From NCBI GenBank assembly GCA_027946365.1, contig JAPEUQ010000003.1, positions 2,728,001-2,792,000 of the forward strand: DNA of 64,000 bases, given 5' to 3'. The notes under the pieces were generated by a model, which searched no databases, had not been told where the DNA came from, and saw only the letters and a program-made list of their open reading frames with translations. This document shows positions 43,228-55,172 of the stretch, piece by piece. How positions within the stretch are numbered: the stretch's first letter is position 1; each line of letters opens with the position of its first letter. This stretch comes from Kalmusia sp. IMI 367209 (Eukaryota; Ascomycota; Dothideomycetes; Pleosporales; Didymosphaeriaceae). The position numbers were made by a program, and so were the translations under genes.

Positions 43228-46101
43228 TCATGGCACATAGAGCCTCGAGTAGGCCACCACATTCGTCCGGCAGCAAACACAGGTTGTGTAGTTCTTTGAT
43301 GCAAGCCCAACCCTGCAATCATCACAAAGACTCAAACAGCCACAAGGCCATACCAAGACAGTGCGAGGACTCAACTGACACACAACACATTGAGGACCCT
43401 CGGCACCCATGCCTTCTGCGCCGCTGTCCCAAGTGCCAGCGTTCGTACTACCTGCTAGATTCCGTTTATCAAGCACGAACTCTTCTAGAAGCTGTTCTTC
43501 CTCTTCTTGTGACATTGGAACAGCGCTCGACAATGCGCCCATCCGGTAGCGAGAAGTAGCCAGGAGCTTAGCTTCATCACGCTCGAGATCCCTGCGGTAT
43601 TGCGAGCGTGTCAAAACGCCTGGGCTCTGAAGGCGGCGTGCGAGCAGCTTAGCTTCTTCCCTGTCTTCCCTTGATCTTGGATTAAGCAAATGTGACAGGC
43701 GACCTAGGTCCAGTGTGCTCTCTTGCATCGGTGTCGACTCTCGACTGTAACGGAAACTTTCCTGTGTTGGCGTTCGCTGCCCTTCATCGTCAACATCGGA
43801 CCACTCGTCGGCGTCCGAAGTTGTGGAGAATGAGGCTAAACTTGTGGCATCGTCATCTTCAAGAGAGGAAGGAACATAATCACCACTAGTATCAACATCT
43901 CCCCATTTCACACCTAGTTGCCAGAAGCGGTATAAAGAGTTAGAGATGTGCTCTTCCGACTCACTAGAACCTAGATTCCCGTATACACCGCTCTCATGAA
44001 ATCTTTCTCGGGCGGTTGCTTCCAAATCAAAGTTGTTATCTGGGCGTGCCCAGGTGTTGTCATCCACATCAAGCCTTGACTCTGCCGCTCTTGACTGAGA
44101 TTGCGCTGAGCCAGGAGTAGAAGCGTGAGCTTTTTCATTGAGACGCGGACCAGAGACCTGCATAAGCCATTGGGGTCTATAGGCAATGTGAAGTTTCTGC
44201 AAAACGGCATTGAGCAACTTTGCCTGAACGATCATAATGAGTATCAGGATTCCCCTTAAGAACCGATATGTTAGCGTCCATCGTCCCTGTCGCTGCTGAA
44301 GTCCGACACCATTATCTCGGCCAAGGCCTCTCGAAGTATCGGACGTATTTGCAGCCTTTGTTTTCCTCTCCCGTGCATACCCTGATGTAGACAAAGAATT
44401 GACACCAGTGGCATCAGGTAGGCTGTCGATAACTTCCAAGCCTTCGAACATGGTGTCTTCACGCAGTTCCGGAGGGATCGGAGCCAATCTCTGTCGATCC
44501 TGTCTGCGACGAGTCAAGATTTCCTGAAGCCTCTTCTTCTCCAACCAAGTCATTGAGTGAACATCAATACGCATGGCTTCATTTAGATAGACTGCCTCGC
44601 TTGCCGCTGTTAGCACAGTGAGTCCGACTTTGAGAACAGCAGTATAGAAGTCTTCGTTCCAGCTGATTGTTATAGGAGTTATTGCTGATAAATGTATATT
44701 AGCGTGAAGATTGCCGTACGCGGTTGAAAAACCGTCCACGCCAGGTGAGCTGTCCCCTTCGCCCAGGTGGAGGATTCAGAACGGTGACAGCAAAGGCAAG
44801 CAAGTAAATCACGCCACAGCATAAAATGCCCGCGATGATGACCAGGTGGGGTATAAAGCCCACCATGCAGACAGTAGGAAACCTCAAGATACCCGGATGT
44901 CGTCCGGGTTCGAGGCTCGTGTTCGCAAATCGAAGGACGCTCCAAGCAAATGTAGACATGTAACCCGCCCCCCAGAGCGCAGTAGTGATGAGTCGGAATC
45001 TAGCTCGAAAACCAGCAATGGCGAGAAAACTGCTCGTAAAATGGCTGATACTGGAGATCAACGATATCAACAGAACTTCTGGGGGTACGTTCGCGAAGGA
45101 AGACACCGCTGATCGACTCAGTGTGAGCTTAGAGGCGTCAGGAGTGAATACAGTTTGTGGTTTGAAGAAACGGGTCGGATCAACAGTGAGAGGTCGTGAG
45201 ACAACTGCCTCTGCCTCTGCAAAAGCCAAAGAATGCTCGAAAATAGTCATGCCCACCTCCTGGATGGGATGTCTTCCCTGGAGGGCACAAGACATGGTCT
45301 CAATGAACTGCCCGAAGCCGAGCGAGATAAATAGAGGCCACAGCAGCGCTAGAGAGCCAGCCGACCGCGTTGTGTCTGGTGCGAGCGGCAACATGTTGAC
45401 CGCCTTGCAGGAATCTTCCACATTCTCCCAAAAGAGTAGCGCTGAGCTCGCACGCCATAGAAAGCCAGCGTCACCGGCGAAGTCGGTATCTAATTGCCTC
45501 CCGGTCGCTCCGTATTGCATGATCGACCAGCTCGGGTTCGTTTGGCAGCGGATGGCCTGAACAGTACTCTGTATTCTGTACATGAAGAGAAGCATTGGTA
45601 CAAGGTACAAAGCGAGGCGCAGGTGGAGGCGGTCGAACGAAAGCGGCACTCGGCTGGATGCGTAGAAGTAGGTACGATTAAGTAGGATTGCCTAGAAAAT
45701 GTTAGCTAGTAGACTTTGGCATACTGTAGACAGTGCATCCATACAATAGAAAAGGTAGCAATGGCCCATTTGGACGTGATATAGCTGAAGAACGAGCCAA
45801 TGTTCTTGAGCGCCTGGAAGAGGCTCATGTCGTCCTGGAACGCTAGGCCGGCGTTCGCGGCTGCGGCCACAGACTCTTGGACAAACTTGCCCGCCGTGGT
45901 CGCCGCGGTCGCGTTCGTCAGATTGGCCATGGTGGGCTCCGCGATCACGCTGCCGCCCGCGCGGATCTTGCCAAAGACGTTGTCGATGTGCTCACCAAGC
46001 GCACCCGCTTTAGAAAGCAGACGCGGCACCGCCATGAGAAGGTCCGCCGGTGAAGGCAGAAAAGAGCTCACATTGGTAAGCGGCCCCTGTTGTTGTTCCA
46101 T
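43228..46101 (-). CDS. Asi1/Asi3-like multi-pass RING ubiquitin ligase
   Basis: Three exons (46101-45745, 45691-44740, 44684-43228; introns 53 and 55 bp) give 921 residues. The start MEQQQGPLTNVS at 46101 is preferred over an upstream in-frame ATG. Membrane spans lie in all three exons, e.g. LALYLVPMLLFMYRI, LLWPLFISLGFGQF, LVIIAGILCCGVIYLLAF and ILILIMIVQAKLL. A long acidic, serine-rich region follows. The C-terminus is a RING: CVVCQLSPRTVLVWPCGC, LCDDC, CVCC, ending NVVAYSRLYVP. This RING and tail are distinctive of the Asi1/Asi3 ligases of the inner nuclear membrane, which in yeast degrade mislocalised membrane proteins. The second intron border is tentative: a GTGGAC donor gives the only convincing phase. 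Confidence 0.85.
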
Positions 46102-47136
46102 TGTCGCCGCGATACTGGGTCGGCCGCTAGTCTGGCAGAGCGGAGGGCGTCGGGCAGAAGCCACATGCAGCAGCAGCGAGGAGCCTGAATATTAGCGGAC
46201 GTGAAGCATGGCTGCTGGCCGTAGAACGCAAGCAGTGGGCAAATGCAGGTGTGGCAGATGTGGCAGATGTGCTTGGAGATGTGTGTGAGACTCCAGGAGG
46301 GCGCATCCCTCGTCATCCCAACGGAGCAAGAACGGCGGACCACGGAACCGAGGCCCACTAGTTCCGAGCGGTACACGACTACAGCGACGCTCCTCCACCA
46401 TCTTCAACCCAACGACATTGCGAGCTTGTCGCGGAGTAGGCATTGATGATATAACTCTTTGGTGCGCCTTTCGTTTCCAAGCCAACTCGTCGAGTTCCTG
46501 CACCCGCTCGCTCGGAACTCCTCTATCAGTCTGAGCAAATATTTGCCATAAGAGGAGAACACAGTTGAATCTGCTGTGGTACAAGGTGCTGATTTCTGGG
46601 TTATTTGTGTCTTCAGTGTAAAGCCCTAGGCATTTTATTGTCAACGATTCCTGCTGATGGGAAATCTTCGCATTTCACTTCCCTTTACTCGTGCTCATTC
46701 CACCCGCCCTCGTCCTTACCCTTGCTAGCCTTCCAAAAGCAAGGTAACATTTGAGATGCCCATCCCTTATCGGAGCAACTCGTGATTTCCATGTATTTTC
46801 ATTCCAAACCCCCTAGCCCGCAGACGCGCCCGGGTGGGCAACCAACATCTTCACAGGAATGCATCCCACTCCCGACCATAAAACCACGTCGACCCCCAAG
46901 CCTCGTTCCTCACTCTCTTTACTCGTCTTTGCTTTTATTTACTTACAATCATTTCATCAGCTCCCAAGCTACGTCTTATTCGATCATTATCGAACTTACA
47001 ACACTCACTGAAAAAATCATTCTGCAAGTAGCTTCAAAACGCCGGTCTGTCTCTTGCCGCTGACTCGAGATGTAGCTCTGTGTTCTCCTTGTTTTTGTCC
47101 TCGTCTTCCCGACACGCTCGCTTGAAAACAGCAACA
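46102..47136. promoter_or_regulatory. Divergent promoter region, RING ligase / WSC gene
   Basis: About 1 kb between divergent start codons. It contains a short tandem TGTGGCAGA repeat near 46250-46270 and a CT-rich tract before the WSC start. No gene seen. Confidence 0.45.
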
Positions 47137-47687
47137 ATGAAGACCGCCATCCGCTACTTGATAGCGGGGGGCAGTCCTCATGCCGGGCCTTGTCTCCGCA
47201 GCTGGTACCCTCAGTCTCCCAGCGAACTTGCCTGCGGGTTGGAGCTTTGCCGGTTGTTACTCGTACGATATGCTTCACTCCATCGCCATAATCCACTGAC
47301 TCTCTCCAGGGATGTTGCCTTTGGCGAGTTTCCTCGTGCCTTGGGCGGCCAGCCGACCGGTGACAACGGCGTTGCGATGAACAACCGATACAATCCCAAC
47401 GGTGCGGCGAAGTGTATCTCGAAGTGCCTGACCCTCGACCCCGCCTATACGTACGTTGGAACGGCCGACAACCAGTGCTGTATGTACATACATTCTTCTC
47501 CCTGTGCTATGTCTAACCGCTACGTGCCCCAGGGTGTGACTTCTCCATCAACCCCAACAACACCGTGAACGCGGGACTTGGATCCTTCAACGACGATGAC
47601 TGCGCCCAGCCTTGCCGCGGAAACACTGCCGAAACTTGTGGCAATACCGATGGTGCTACGAAAATCTCTATCTACAAGAACGCACCG
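47137..47687 (+). CDS. WSC-domain secreted or surface protein (one-base frameshift, 3' end open)
   Basis: Exons 47137-47262, 47310-47479 and 47533-47687, introns 47 and 53 bp. The start MKTAIRYLIAG opens a signal peptide that, after removing one G from the six-G run at 47166-47171, continues AVLMPGLVSAAG; without that change the frame is wrong for everything downstream. The mature part is a WSC domain: GWSFAGCY, CISKCL, YTYVGTADNQCWCDFS, DDDCAQPCRGNTAETCG, TKISIYKNAP, with the expected cysteines. WSC domains bind cell-wall glucans and occur in stress sensors and secreted lectin-like proteins. A GTAAGT donor follows at 47688, so at least one more exon is expected; it was not located. Confidence 0.75.
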
Positions 47688-48708
47688 GTAAGTGATTTCT
47701 TACATGCTCGTGTGCTCATGCTCTATGCTCTATATTGTATTTATTTCAAATGTTCGATGGTCACGGGGAAGGGAGGGTGGCAAGATCGGAAGGAGGCTTG
47801 GGTTAGCGGTGAGGTCTGCATATATCGGCCCGAGTGGACGAGAAATAGACGTTGGGGTAGGATAGCAATGAGATGTGTCTGCATGGATTCGCCGATACCT
47901 GCCAATGAAACTGTTCGTTCATGTCTCAGCCTGAACGTACCCTGGGCCATTTTAGTCCACGATGAATGTTCCGACTTTTGACCTATTATTACCAATACAT
48001 GTAATGCCCGATCATATTCTCTATGACGTTACTGGCTGGTCTCGAAGACTTTTGGTAGCTGGTCTATCCGTCGTAGCCCCTATAGCTTCTCAAGGTGGTC
48101 CTTGTCAAATACCCAGAGCTCGTCTTTCTCAGTCCATGCAGAAACGAGATAGAACTCAGTCTTTTCCAAATCCCTCAGCCTTCTGATACTGGGAGATGCC
48201 TTGTTATGCGACCGAGAAGCAACTCCTTGAAGACTCGATCAGTGTGATTCCCGCTACGTAAACTGCAATGTAGGGGACAGAGTGCATCGTAGTGCTGCGT
48301 GTGTTATATGTTGTGTAGGCATGAATCCAGAAGATAGCCACAATCCCATGCATCCGCGCAAGGACAGCACACGAGTCTTATACCCGCAGGCGTAGTTTAG
48401 CTCTAGCGTGGCTATATCGACTGCCTTATCGTATGCACGAGCTAGAATTTGCTTGTTTGACTCCCCTATGTACCAATACGGCTACGAACACGATTAGCTA
48501 TCTGGCCCCGCAAAACCACCAAAGAACCCTATTTCAGGCCATGGTGCTAGGGGAATTAGCAATCACATTATAAGCGCCGATCAAGTACATACCATTCAAG
48601 ACTATGGCTCTATACCACGAACGTTTTGCACGTTCACAGGCCTCATCTCATTCCTCCTCATTCAATCTCTTTCTCTTCCCGCTACCTCTGTAGCGGCTTT
48701 GTTGCACT
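47688..48708. other. Intron/3' end of WSC gene and intergenic
   Basis: The continuation of the WSC gene is not clear; an acceptor at 47955 is possible but gives an unremarkable tail. The remainder is spacer before the oxidase relic. Confidence 0.35.
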
Positions 48709-50300
48709 ATGGGTCGCATCTCGTCTCTCAAAACTTTTGCGGTGTCTCTGCTCTCGGGGGTAGCAGCTGCAACTACACTAGACACCATGTCAAATGCCTC
48801 GCCAATGAGCATGTTGGCAGCCTACAGCGTCACTACTGGAGTGTCCTCCGATGTAACGCGCTGCAAGATGCACACTCAAATTTGCTACTTATGCCCAACG
48901 TGACTAACTACACTGCCGAGTCGACAGAGTACTAGGAAAAACGCGCCAATCTCAAACCAGCTTGCATTTTCCTACCAACCAATGCAGATGAGGTGGCGAA
49001 TGCAGTCAGTGTGCTCAGTCACTGCGAGGCTCAGTTTGCAATTCGCGGCGGAGGCCACATGAATGTAAGTGTCCAACGTCGCGCTCCAACCTCTATGAGA
49101 TGAAGCCCTGATCAGTTGGCCAGAATCCTGGTTCCAATAATATTAACGATGGGGTCTTGCTGGCTCTAAACGGACTTACGCACCTAAAGGTCCTATACAA
49201 CGGAGAGTTCATCGGAGCTAGGCCAGGAAACAGATGGTTCACATATACGGTGCCCTCGAGCCTTACGGACGATACGCGATCGGCGGCAGATTGAAGTCGA
49301 TCGGCATATCTGGCCTCTCGTTGATAGGTAGCTTCCACTACTTTTCGAACAAATACGGATTCGCCATGGACAACCTAGTCAATTATAATGTCGTTCTTGG
49401 TAATGGCTCACAGGTCATTGCCAACCTCCACTTCACACCCAGATTTATTCTGGGCCTTGAAAGGAGGCGCCAATAATTTCGGAACCGTCACCAAGTCCGT
49501 TTAAAAGACCATCGAAGCTCCTCAGATCAGTACGACCATCCAGGGGTTCAATGAATGCGCTATACCAGCCTTTATCAAAGCTGTCTGCGATCTTGTTGAA
49601 GCAGATGACGCGTCCATCGCCACTGGTGCCGTTATCACCATACAGGAGAACGCAACTACGAAAGCCATTTCCGCTCAAATGATGGGGATCCAAGAAGGGT
49701 CGATTTCCCGCCGTCTCGATTCGCTAACTTCACTGCAATTCCGGCAACGTCAAGATTCCACAACGTTATCACTCCCCAGATCTGGCATACAACGCTTGAT
49801 TCGCCTTTTCAGATATTTCGGTATGTGTATGACTATGGTCCGCATCGCACTCTGCATGAATGATTCACTAATAACGTTGTTAAGCAACCAATATGGCCAA
49901 CACGCCGTGCAATCAAATGCCGATGCGGCCTACGAGATTTACAAGCAGTGGAAAGGTGCTGTCGACGACATTAGCGATGTCGAGGGTCTTTACCCCACGT
50001 TCGTCCTGAATATGTCACCAAAGTCATCTGCCACGGTGGCAAATACAAATTGCATCGGAAACACTTGGGGCTTGAATGACCGTGTTTCTGAGATATGTAT
50101 GTTCCCACTTCTCTGCGCACCCTTCTCTACCTCTATACATGCTGTCTCAACAAGCGACGGGAGCTAAGTTGAAAATTACAGGGTATTTCATCATATTCTG
50201 AAAATATATTTCAGGTAATCAGCAGGAAACTCTTACCCGCAGTTTCCACATAACGCGACTTTGCCGAAGGTATCGATTCAGGTGGTCAATTCTTAAGTCG
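48709..50300 (+). pseudogene. Decayed FAD-linked (berberine-bridge-type) oxidoreductase
   Basis: The first frame starts with a signal-like MGRISSLKTFAVSLLSG. Homologous blocks then appear in changing frames: AESTEY-stop-EKRANLKPACIFLP, FAIRGGGHM, NPGSNNINDGVLLALNGL, GGRLKSIGISGLSLIG, FHYFSNKYGFAMDN, VVLGNGSQV, LFWALKGGANNFGTVTK and AVDDISDVEGLYPTFVLN. These follow the order of FAD-binding type 4 oxidoreductases. Lesions: the tryptophan of YW is a TAG stop at 48933-48935; frame changes near 48780, 49230 and 49440; and further stops after 49500. Beyond about 50160 only traces remain. Some introns with normal borders (for example GTAAGT at 49063) persist, so the gene once was functional. Confidence 0.8.
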
Positions 50301-51504
50301 AATCATAGAATATCAGGCAAGGCGATCATAGGCGAGGCACATATCAACGCATCGCCTGGTTCGGCGCATCATCTCGTTGCGTTCGCTGCTTGGGTCGAAT
50401 CGCCAAGCTCGTTGGGCTTCAAGAATGCGACATTCGGCACACCATAAATATGAGAAAGCCGAACACATACTGGCTCTCTCCACGTACTTTGACTTCGATT
50501 GCCCTCGACAAGCCACGGTGAGATGGATTTCCGCCTGCTAAACGGATAGTCGAATCTTCTTGTGCCTCTTGCTTGCGACCATTCAACGGAGCAAAAGCTC
50601 TCTGCTTGGAACTTGGATGCAGAACCTGCAGTTTTGAGTATTTCGGCGGATGGTATTTCTTTCTTTTCAAAAAAAATAAAGCTATTCAGCCTACATTTGT
50701 CCCTACAAATTTTGGGTTCCAATCTTCTGGATATCGTTGCATTGTAGTGGAAGAAGTTGGCTCGGCAAGCGTATACGACAATGAATACGTTGATCGTACT
50801 CGCATTCTATCTCGGCCCTTGCATCGATCTGCATCTGCAGCTAGGAGATGATAAAGAGAAAGAGAAGCCGCAACCGGTAACGATGTTCAACATGACGTAC
50901 ATACTTGCTTGGATGACAGTAGTGACTCTGTATGCAGCAACCTGCATTGTGTGCGCGGACAATGGCCCGAACGACACCATGAATAAGGCTTCTTCGAAAG
51001 GACGGTGTCGAAAGACGGTCTACAGCCTGTTCCCATATGTCTATTGACCGTGAAGATAACGGTGAAACGGGCGTTCTTAGCATTAATGGTCAACGAACAA
51101 GATTAGTAGATTGACGAGGACTACAATCAATAGGAATGAAACCGTGTACGATAAATTGACTATAGACAAGATCGAGGCTGTCTCCAGTGGCTGAAGCGCC
51201 GCTAGCGTGCACGTGTCATTCGTCGATTCATTAATCACGACTAGATATCATATACTCGGGTCTGATTCGCGCTATTTGACATGCTCGAGCTACACTCGCA
51301 CTCGTATTCGTATTCGTACTCAACAGCCTCAGATAAACTTGACTAGAACAAGGACAAATCTCAAAACGTGCCGGACCAGCGGACGAACCTCGCATCAACG
51401 TTATGAGCGCGCCTCATCTGCGCATACCTGCACTGTTAAACGATATTGCGAAAAGCATCATCCGCAATTCTTGACAAGATCAACTTGTCGTCTAGCTGAC
51501 CAGT
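50301..51504. other. Intergenic, no gene seen
   Basis: Tail of the oxidase relic and the promoter of the next gene. A short ACTCGTATTCGT-type repeat occurs near 51293-51325. No coding sequence recognised. Confidence 0.5.
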
Positions 51505-52521
51505 ATGGCCAAGCCAAAGATTCTCGTCGTCGGTTGCGGCGCCGTTGGACTGTCACAAGGATATCACCTCTCTGCTGGTGCAGATATAACGTATCTCGTT
51601 CGCCCAGGTCGCTCCAGCGCTTTCGCACCGCCCAAACGCCTGTACGACTACAAGACAGACAAGCTGCACATCTTCGAGAAATATCGTCTCATCGAAAGTA
51701 CCGCGGAAGTGGCGGATGAAGAATTCTACTGCGTGCTTGACACGTTGGACGGTCACACCGCGCAATCTGAAGGCGGAGTAGCAACACTCAGAAGTGTCGG
51801 GACCCTCATTCGCGATGTTCCGACGACGTTCGTAGTTTATGATGCGATTGGTGCCGATATGGAGCAACACTATGCCAGTACCATGGGCATACCAAAAGAA
51901 CGACTCGTGCTTGGATTGAGTATGCTTGCACATCAGCCTACGCCAATGATCTCTGTTCCGGAATCTGCAACCCGAGCCCTGATCGTGCAGGCGGACATAT
52001 TGTATTCGAACCTCGGCACGGACACGGGTCTAGCCGTTGTCAACAAAAACGTCGAGCTCACGAAAAAGATCGAGGCTATTTACAATCAGAACGGCAGCTT
52101 GAAGATTCAACGACAGCCTGCCATAGTCGGCGACCTGGTTATGCTTGGCATAGTTCAACTCATGGTATGGAATATCGAAGATTGGGTGGCGTGGCCAGGT
52201 CTTCAGAGTAGTGGGAATTCATGGGTGCTGTTGATTCAAGCACAGAAAGAGATCATGTCCTTGCCACGATTTGGATGGACTGGGTGGATATTGTCGTGGT
52301 TTATCGGGTCTTGGATAACTGGGAAAATGATCGAGTCTCCGGTCAAGGGCGCATTGCCATTGGCTTATCATGAGTTCAATGCTTTCCATCACGGAAACAA
52401 AGTGATCGAACAGGATATAGAGGTTCTGGAAGAGCTGATTATCCAAGGCGAAAAAGCAAAAGTCACAATGCCTGCCTTAAAGGAGATTTGTTCCCAAGCG
52501 CGGAAAAGGTTGGAAAAGTGA
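51505..52521 (+). CDS. Ketopantoate reductase-like (ApbA/PanE) protein
   Basis: A single exon of 338 residues. The N-terminus ILVVGCGAVGLSQGYHLS is a Rossmann NADP-binding strand and loop, followed by ITYLVRPGR with the arginines expected to hold the NADP phosphate. This matches ApbA/PanE enzymes that reduce 2-dehydropantoate in pantothenate synthesis. The second half is long, hydrophobic in places (WTGWILSWFIGSW) and weakly conserved, so it may be one of the many fungal paralogues with unknown 2-keto substrates. C-terminal helices end ICSQARKRLEK. No targeting signal seen. Confidence 0.8.
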   Translation: MAKPKILVVGCGAVGLSQGYHLSAGADITYLVRPGRSSAFAPPKRLYDYKTDKLHIFEKYRLIESTAEVADEEFYCVLDTLDGHTAQSEGGVATLRSVGTLIRDVPTTFVVYDAIGADMEQHYASTMGIPKERLVLGLSMLAHQPTPMISVPESATRALIVQADILYSNLGTDTGLAVVNKNVELTKKIEAIYNQNGSLKIQRQPAIVGDLVMLGIVQLMVWNIEDWVAWPGLQSSGNSWVLLIQAQKEIMSLPRFGWTGWILSWFIGSWITGKMIESPVKGALPLAYHEFNAFHHGNKVIEQDIEVLEELIIQGEKAKVTMPALKEICSQARKRLEK

Positions 52522-53587
52522 AGTCATACATGCACATGCCATAAAGGAACAGTTAGATTGACACACCACTCTGATCTGTTTTATCAATTGTCACGCGACC
52601 AACGGTGGCGCATCAATGAAACTTCTTGCTCCATAGATGACCATTGCATCAATCTCGGCTCGGCTGCCGGCGAAGTGATTTCACAGCGTCAATGTGCAGA
52701 GGGCCAGCTCGGGTGGCTTCTGAGGGATGCTAGATTTGTGGCGAAAGTTCGGGCCCTAACGAGGGAAGTCAGGCTCGGAGCGCATCATACGGACAAGCTT
52801 CTGCATTGACGCACACCAGTAGACCTGCCGCATCGATTCAGTTGCCCGAACGTAAATTTCGAGTAAGATTCGGTCAGGCACCAAGAGCGATAAGGCTACA
52901 ACTGGAGCCTTATCTCTCAATCTGGTGATGAGCGACCTATCCGCATCTGCTGTGCCATGAGCCACATGCAAAAAATGCTCCTCCGGCAGCCGAGGGCGCT
53001 GCTGCGAGTGTGGTTTAGGGAGAAATATTTGTTGATTTCCATGGATGCTAACCCTTATGGATATTGTCTTAAGGTTCCAATTTTTTTTTTGAAAGTCCTG
53101 GTGATCTATTGATTACAAAACATGAATAGTCGATCAATTTACCTCTAATTAACATGATAACACTCGTGAACAATTTCCTCAACGCTGATCTTGATGTACA
53201 CCCACCACACAAGTCCCAGAAAAGGAGTTACGCTTCTGGCTACATGTAACATTCCTCCCGGGTCACTTAGGAACAATAGGCTATCCTGAGGGTTCCTTGT
53301 CTGGGAAGTCGCTATTGTCAGACCTCCATTGTTCAAGGGTCTATACATCCAAACCCGAGACACACGCAACGTGAGTTTTCCTATGTTATCCATTCATAGC
53401 TTCTCCTACATATCGCCTGTCCATGGAATTTCATAATAATGTATCCCTCTTTGGAAGCGCGTCGCATTTGTTGCGGATATATCGCATTTAGCATATGGTA
53501 CAGGCAATAAAATCACATTACTCGTCCCCCAGACCATCACAACCTGCGAGGCCCTGCCCAGACTATAGATCGAGGTGACAATATAAA
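52522..53587. other. Intergenic, no gene confirmed
   Basis: A minus-strand frame at 52756-52971 looks partly protein-like but lacks partners or motifs. A T-run lies at 53082-53090. Otherwise empty. Confidence 0.45.
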
Positions 53588-54154
53588 TTAGGCAGTAAAA
53601 GACCCATTCAAATTTTTTCGAACGTGAGCATCAACTCTCGCAGCGAGTTGATGACCATGGACAATTCTCTTGTGCCTCCTTAAATTCGCTGCCCTTGTCG
53701 CACGGTATCCACATTCCTCACTGTCGCAATCGTATCGCTTTCCCTTATAACCCGCTTTCTCATGGTGACAGAGCGATCTGCGGTGCGTGTAAGCCTGTCC
53801 GCAAGTCCTACAGATAGGAGATGTGGGTGCTTTTCTCGTAGGTCGCCTAGACAACATCAGAAGGTGGACAAAGTCGAAAATCGGCTCAGGTAACCGACAA
53901 ACAAGGGAATCCTGAGAACAGATAGGAAGCATTCCGATTGAATTTACTCACTGGAAGCGTCGAGATGCGACAGAGTGAGAGGCATCGTGTTCCTTTGGAG
54001 AAAAAGGAGGGGTAAGAGACGGCTCAGTGCCTGGTGGTGAACTTAAACCAGAGGATGTACTCCCAGGCGAAAATCGACCATCAAGCACAGGCTGAGACTC
54101 CATGTCAATGGATAGGGACGCTGTCGCGGACCCAGAAAGAATAATAGGGTCCAT
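53588..54154 (-). CDS. Small C2H2-type zinc-finger protein (intact copy)
   Basis: Two exons (54154-53952, 203 bp; 53846-53588) with a 105-bp intron give 153 residues. Exon 1 is serine/proline-rich (FSPGSTSSGLSSPP). Exon 2 holds a degenerate first finger, CRTCGQAYTHRRSLCHHE, and a second finger, CDSEEC followed by LRRHKRIVH. The first finger has its cysteines, but its final histidine spacing is unusual. It is probably a DNA-binding protein of a lineage-specific family. The gene and its upstream 400 bp are duplicated in the same orientation at 55173-56290, where the copy is dead. Confidence 0.75.
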
Positions 54155-54560
54155 TTTCAAGGTAGGGAGTCATAATTAATGCTAGAACTGCAGGTAGAGT
54201 GTGGAGTCAGCTCTGCACATAAACTTGTGGTAGTGTATCAACAAGCCTGCATGCAGGTCAGCTTCAACGAATGTCAGAGAAGATTGTATTTGGGGGACGC
54301 ACTAGGGATGTGGCGTTCATTGAAATTCACTCTCGAACTGATTCGTGATGGAGATATTTCATTATGGCAAGGTGATCGATCAATATATATATTTGGAAGG
54401 CTGATCTTCACGGGTGTGGTCTCATTGTTGCCTTGTTGCCTTATTGCGCCACGCAAGTGGCGAAGCGAGGGGCGCAAGGCGCGATACTAAGTACGTGATG
54501 CCTGCAGATGCAGATGTATTAGCATGACGTATCCTACGATCTTTTATGGCCAATCGTTTG
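54155..54560. repeat. 5' flank shared with the downstream duplicate
   Basis: The region upstream of the intact zinc-finger gene matches 55940-56290. Examples: TAGTGTATCAACAAGC at 54232 versus TAGTGTGTCAACAAGC at 55980, and GCATGACGTATC at 54522 versus 56260. These show that promoter and gene were duplicated together. Confidence 0.7.
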
Positions 54561-55172
54561 TTCCAGCGAGTGATGCTAATAGACGTCTGTTCACAACTGA
54601 TATGACGAAACAAGAGTAAGTATAATTACCGATGGGAGGCTAGACTTAAAGGGACCACACTGTCAAGGAAACCCCTTCCATTTCGAATAACAACGCGGAT
54701 TTAGGCGACCGATAATCGATTTTAATGTCTATTAGGTGAAAGAGTTAATACACGATCACTACATCTCGTCAAGACTGCGAAATATCACTTTTCCTCTTGG
54801 CTGCGTAAGGCATTAACAGACTGGATCTAGCCTCTGCTTTAAGAGTCGTTACAATTTGTCCCTAAATTATCATCCTACGCAAGCCGTCTCATTACCGAAT
54901 ACCGAGTCAGACCTATGGAATTTGAGCCTTCAGCACTCATAAGCAACCGAAGTATACATACATGACCTTCTACAAGCCATGAGTCCGATGAACTCAGCCA
55001 TGGCTCTAGTTGCTAAAAATCTCCATTTCCCGCCTGACCATCCAGGTCTCTCCCAACAGATCATCGTAACTATTCAAAAAGCCCAAAACCCGGATCAAGT
55101 GAACAGTCCAGGCCAGACGGCGTGAAGATCAATTGGACAAATTCAAACGCGAGCATCGACGCACAACGGAAG
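54561..55172. other. Spacer between duplicated units
   Basis: AT-rich, no gene or repeat recognised. Confidence 0.5.

Noticed and set aside
52756..52971. Minus-strand frame MHVAHGTADADRS
   Set aside because: Somewhat protein-like, but no joining exons or known motif were found.
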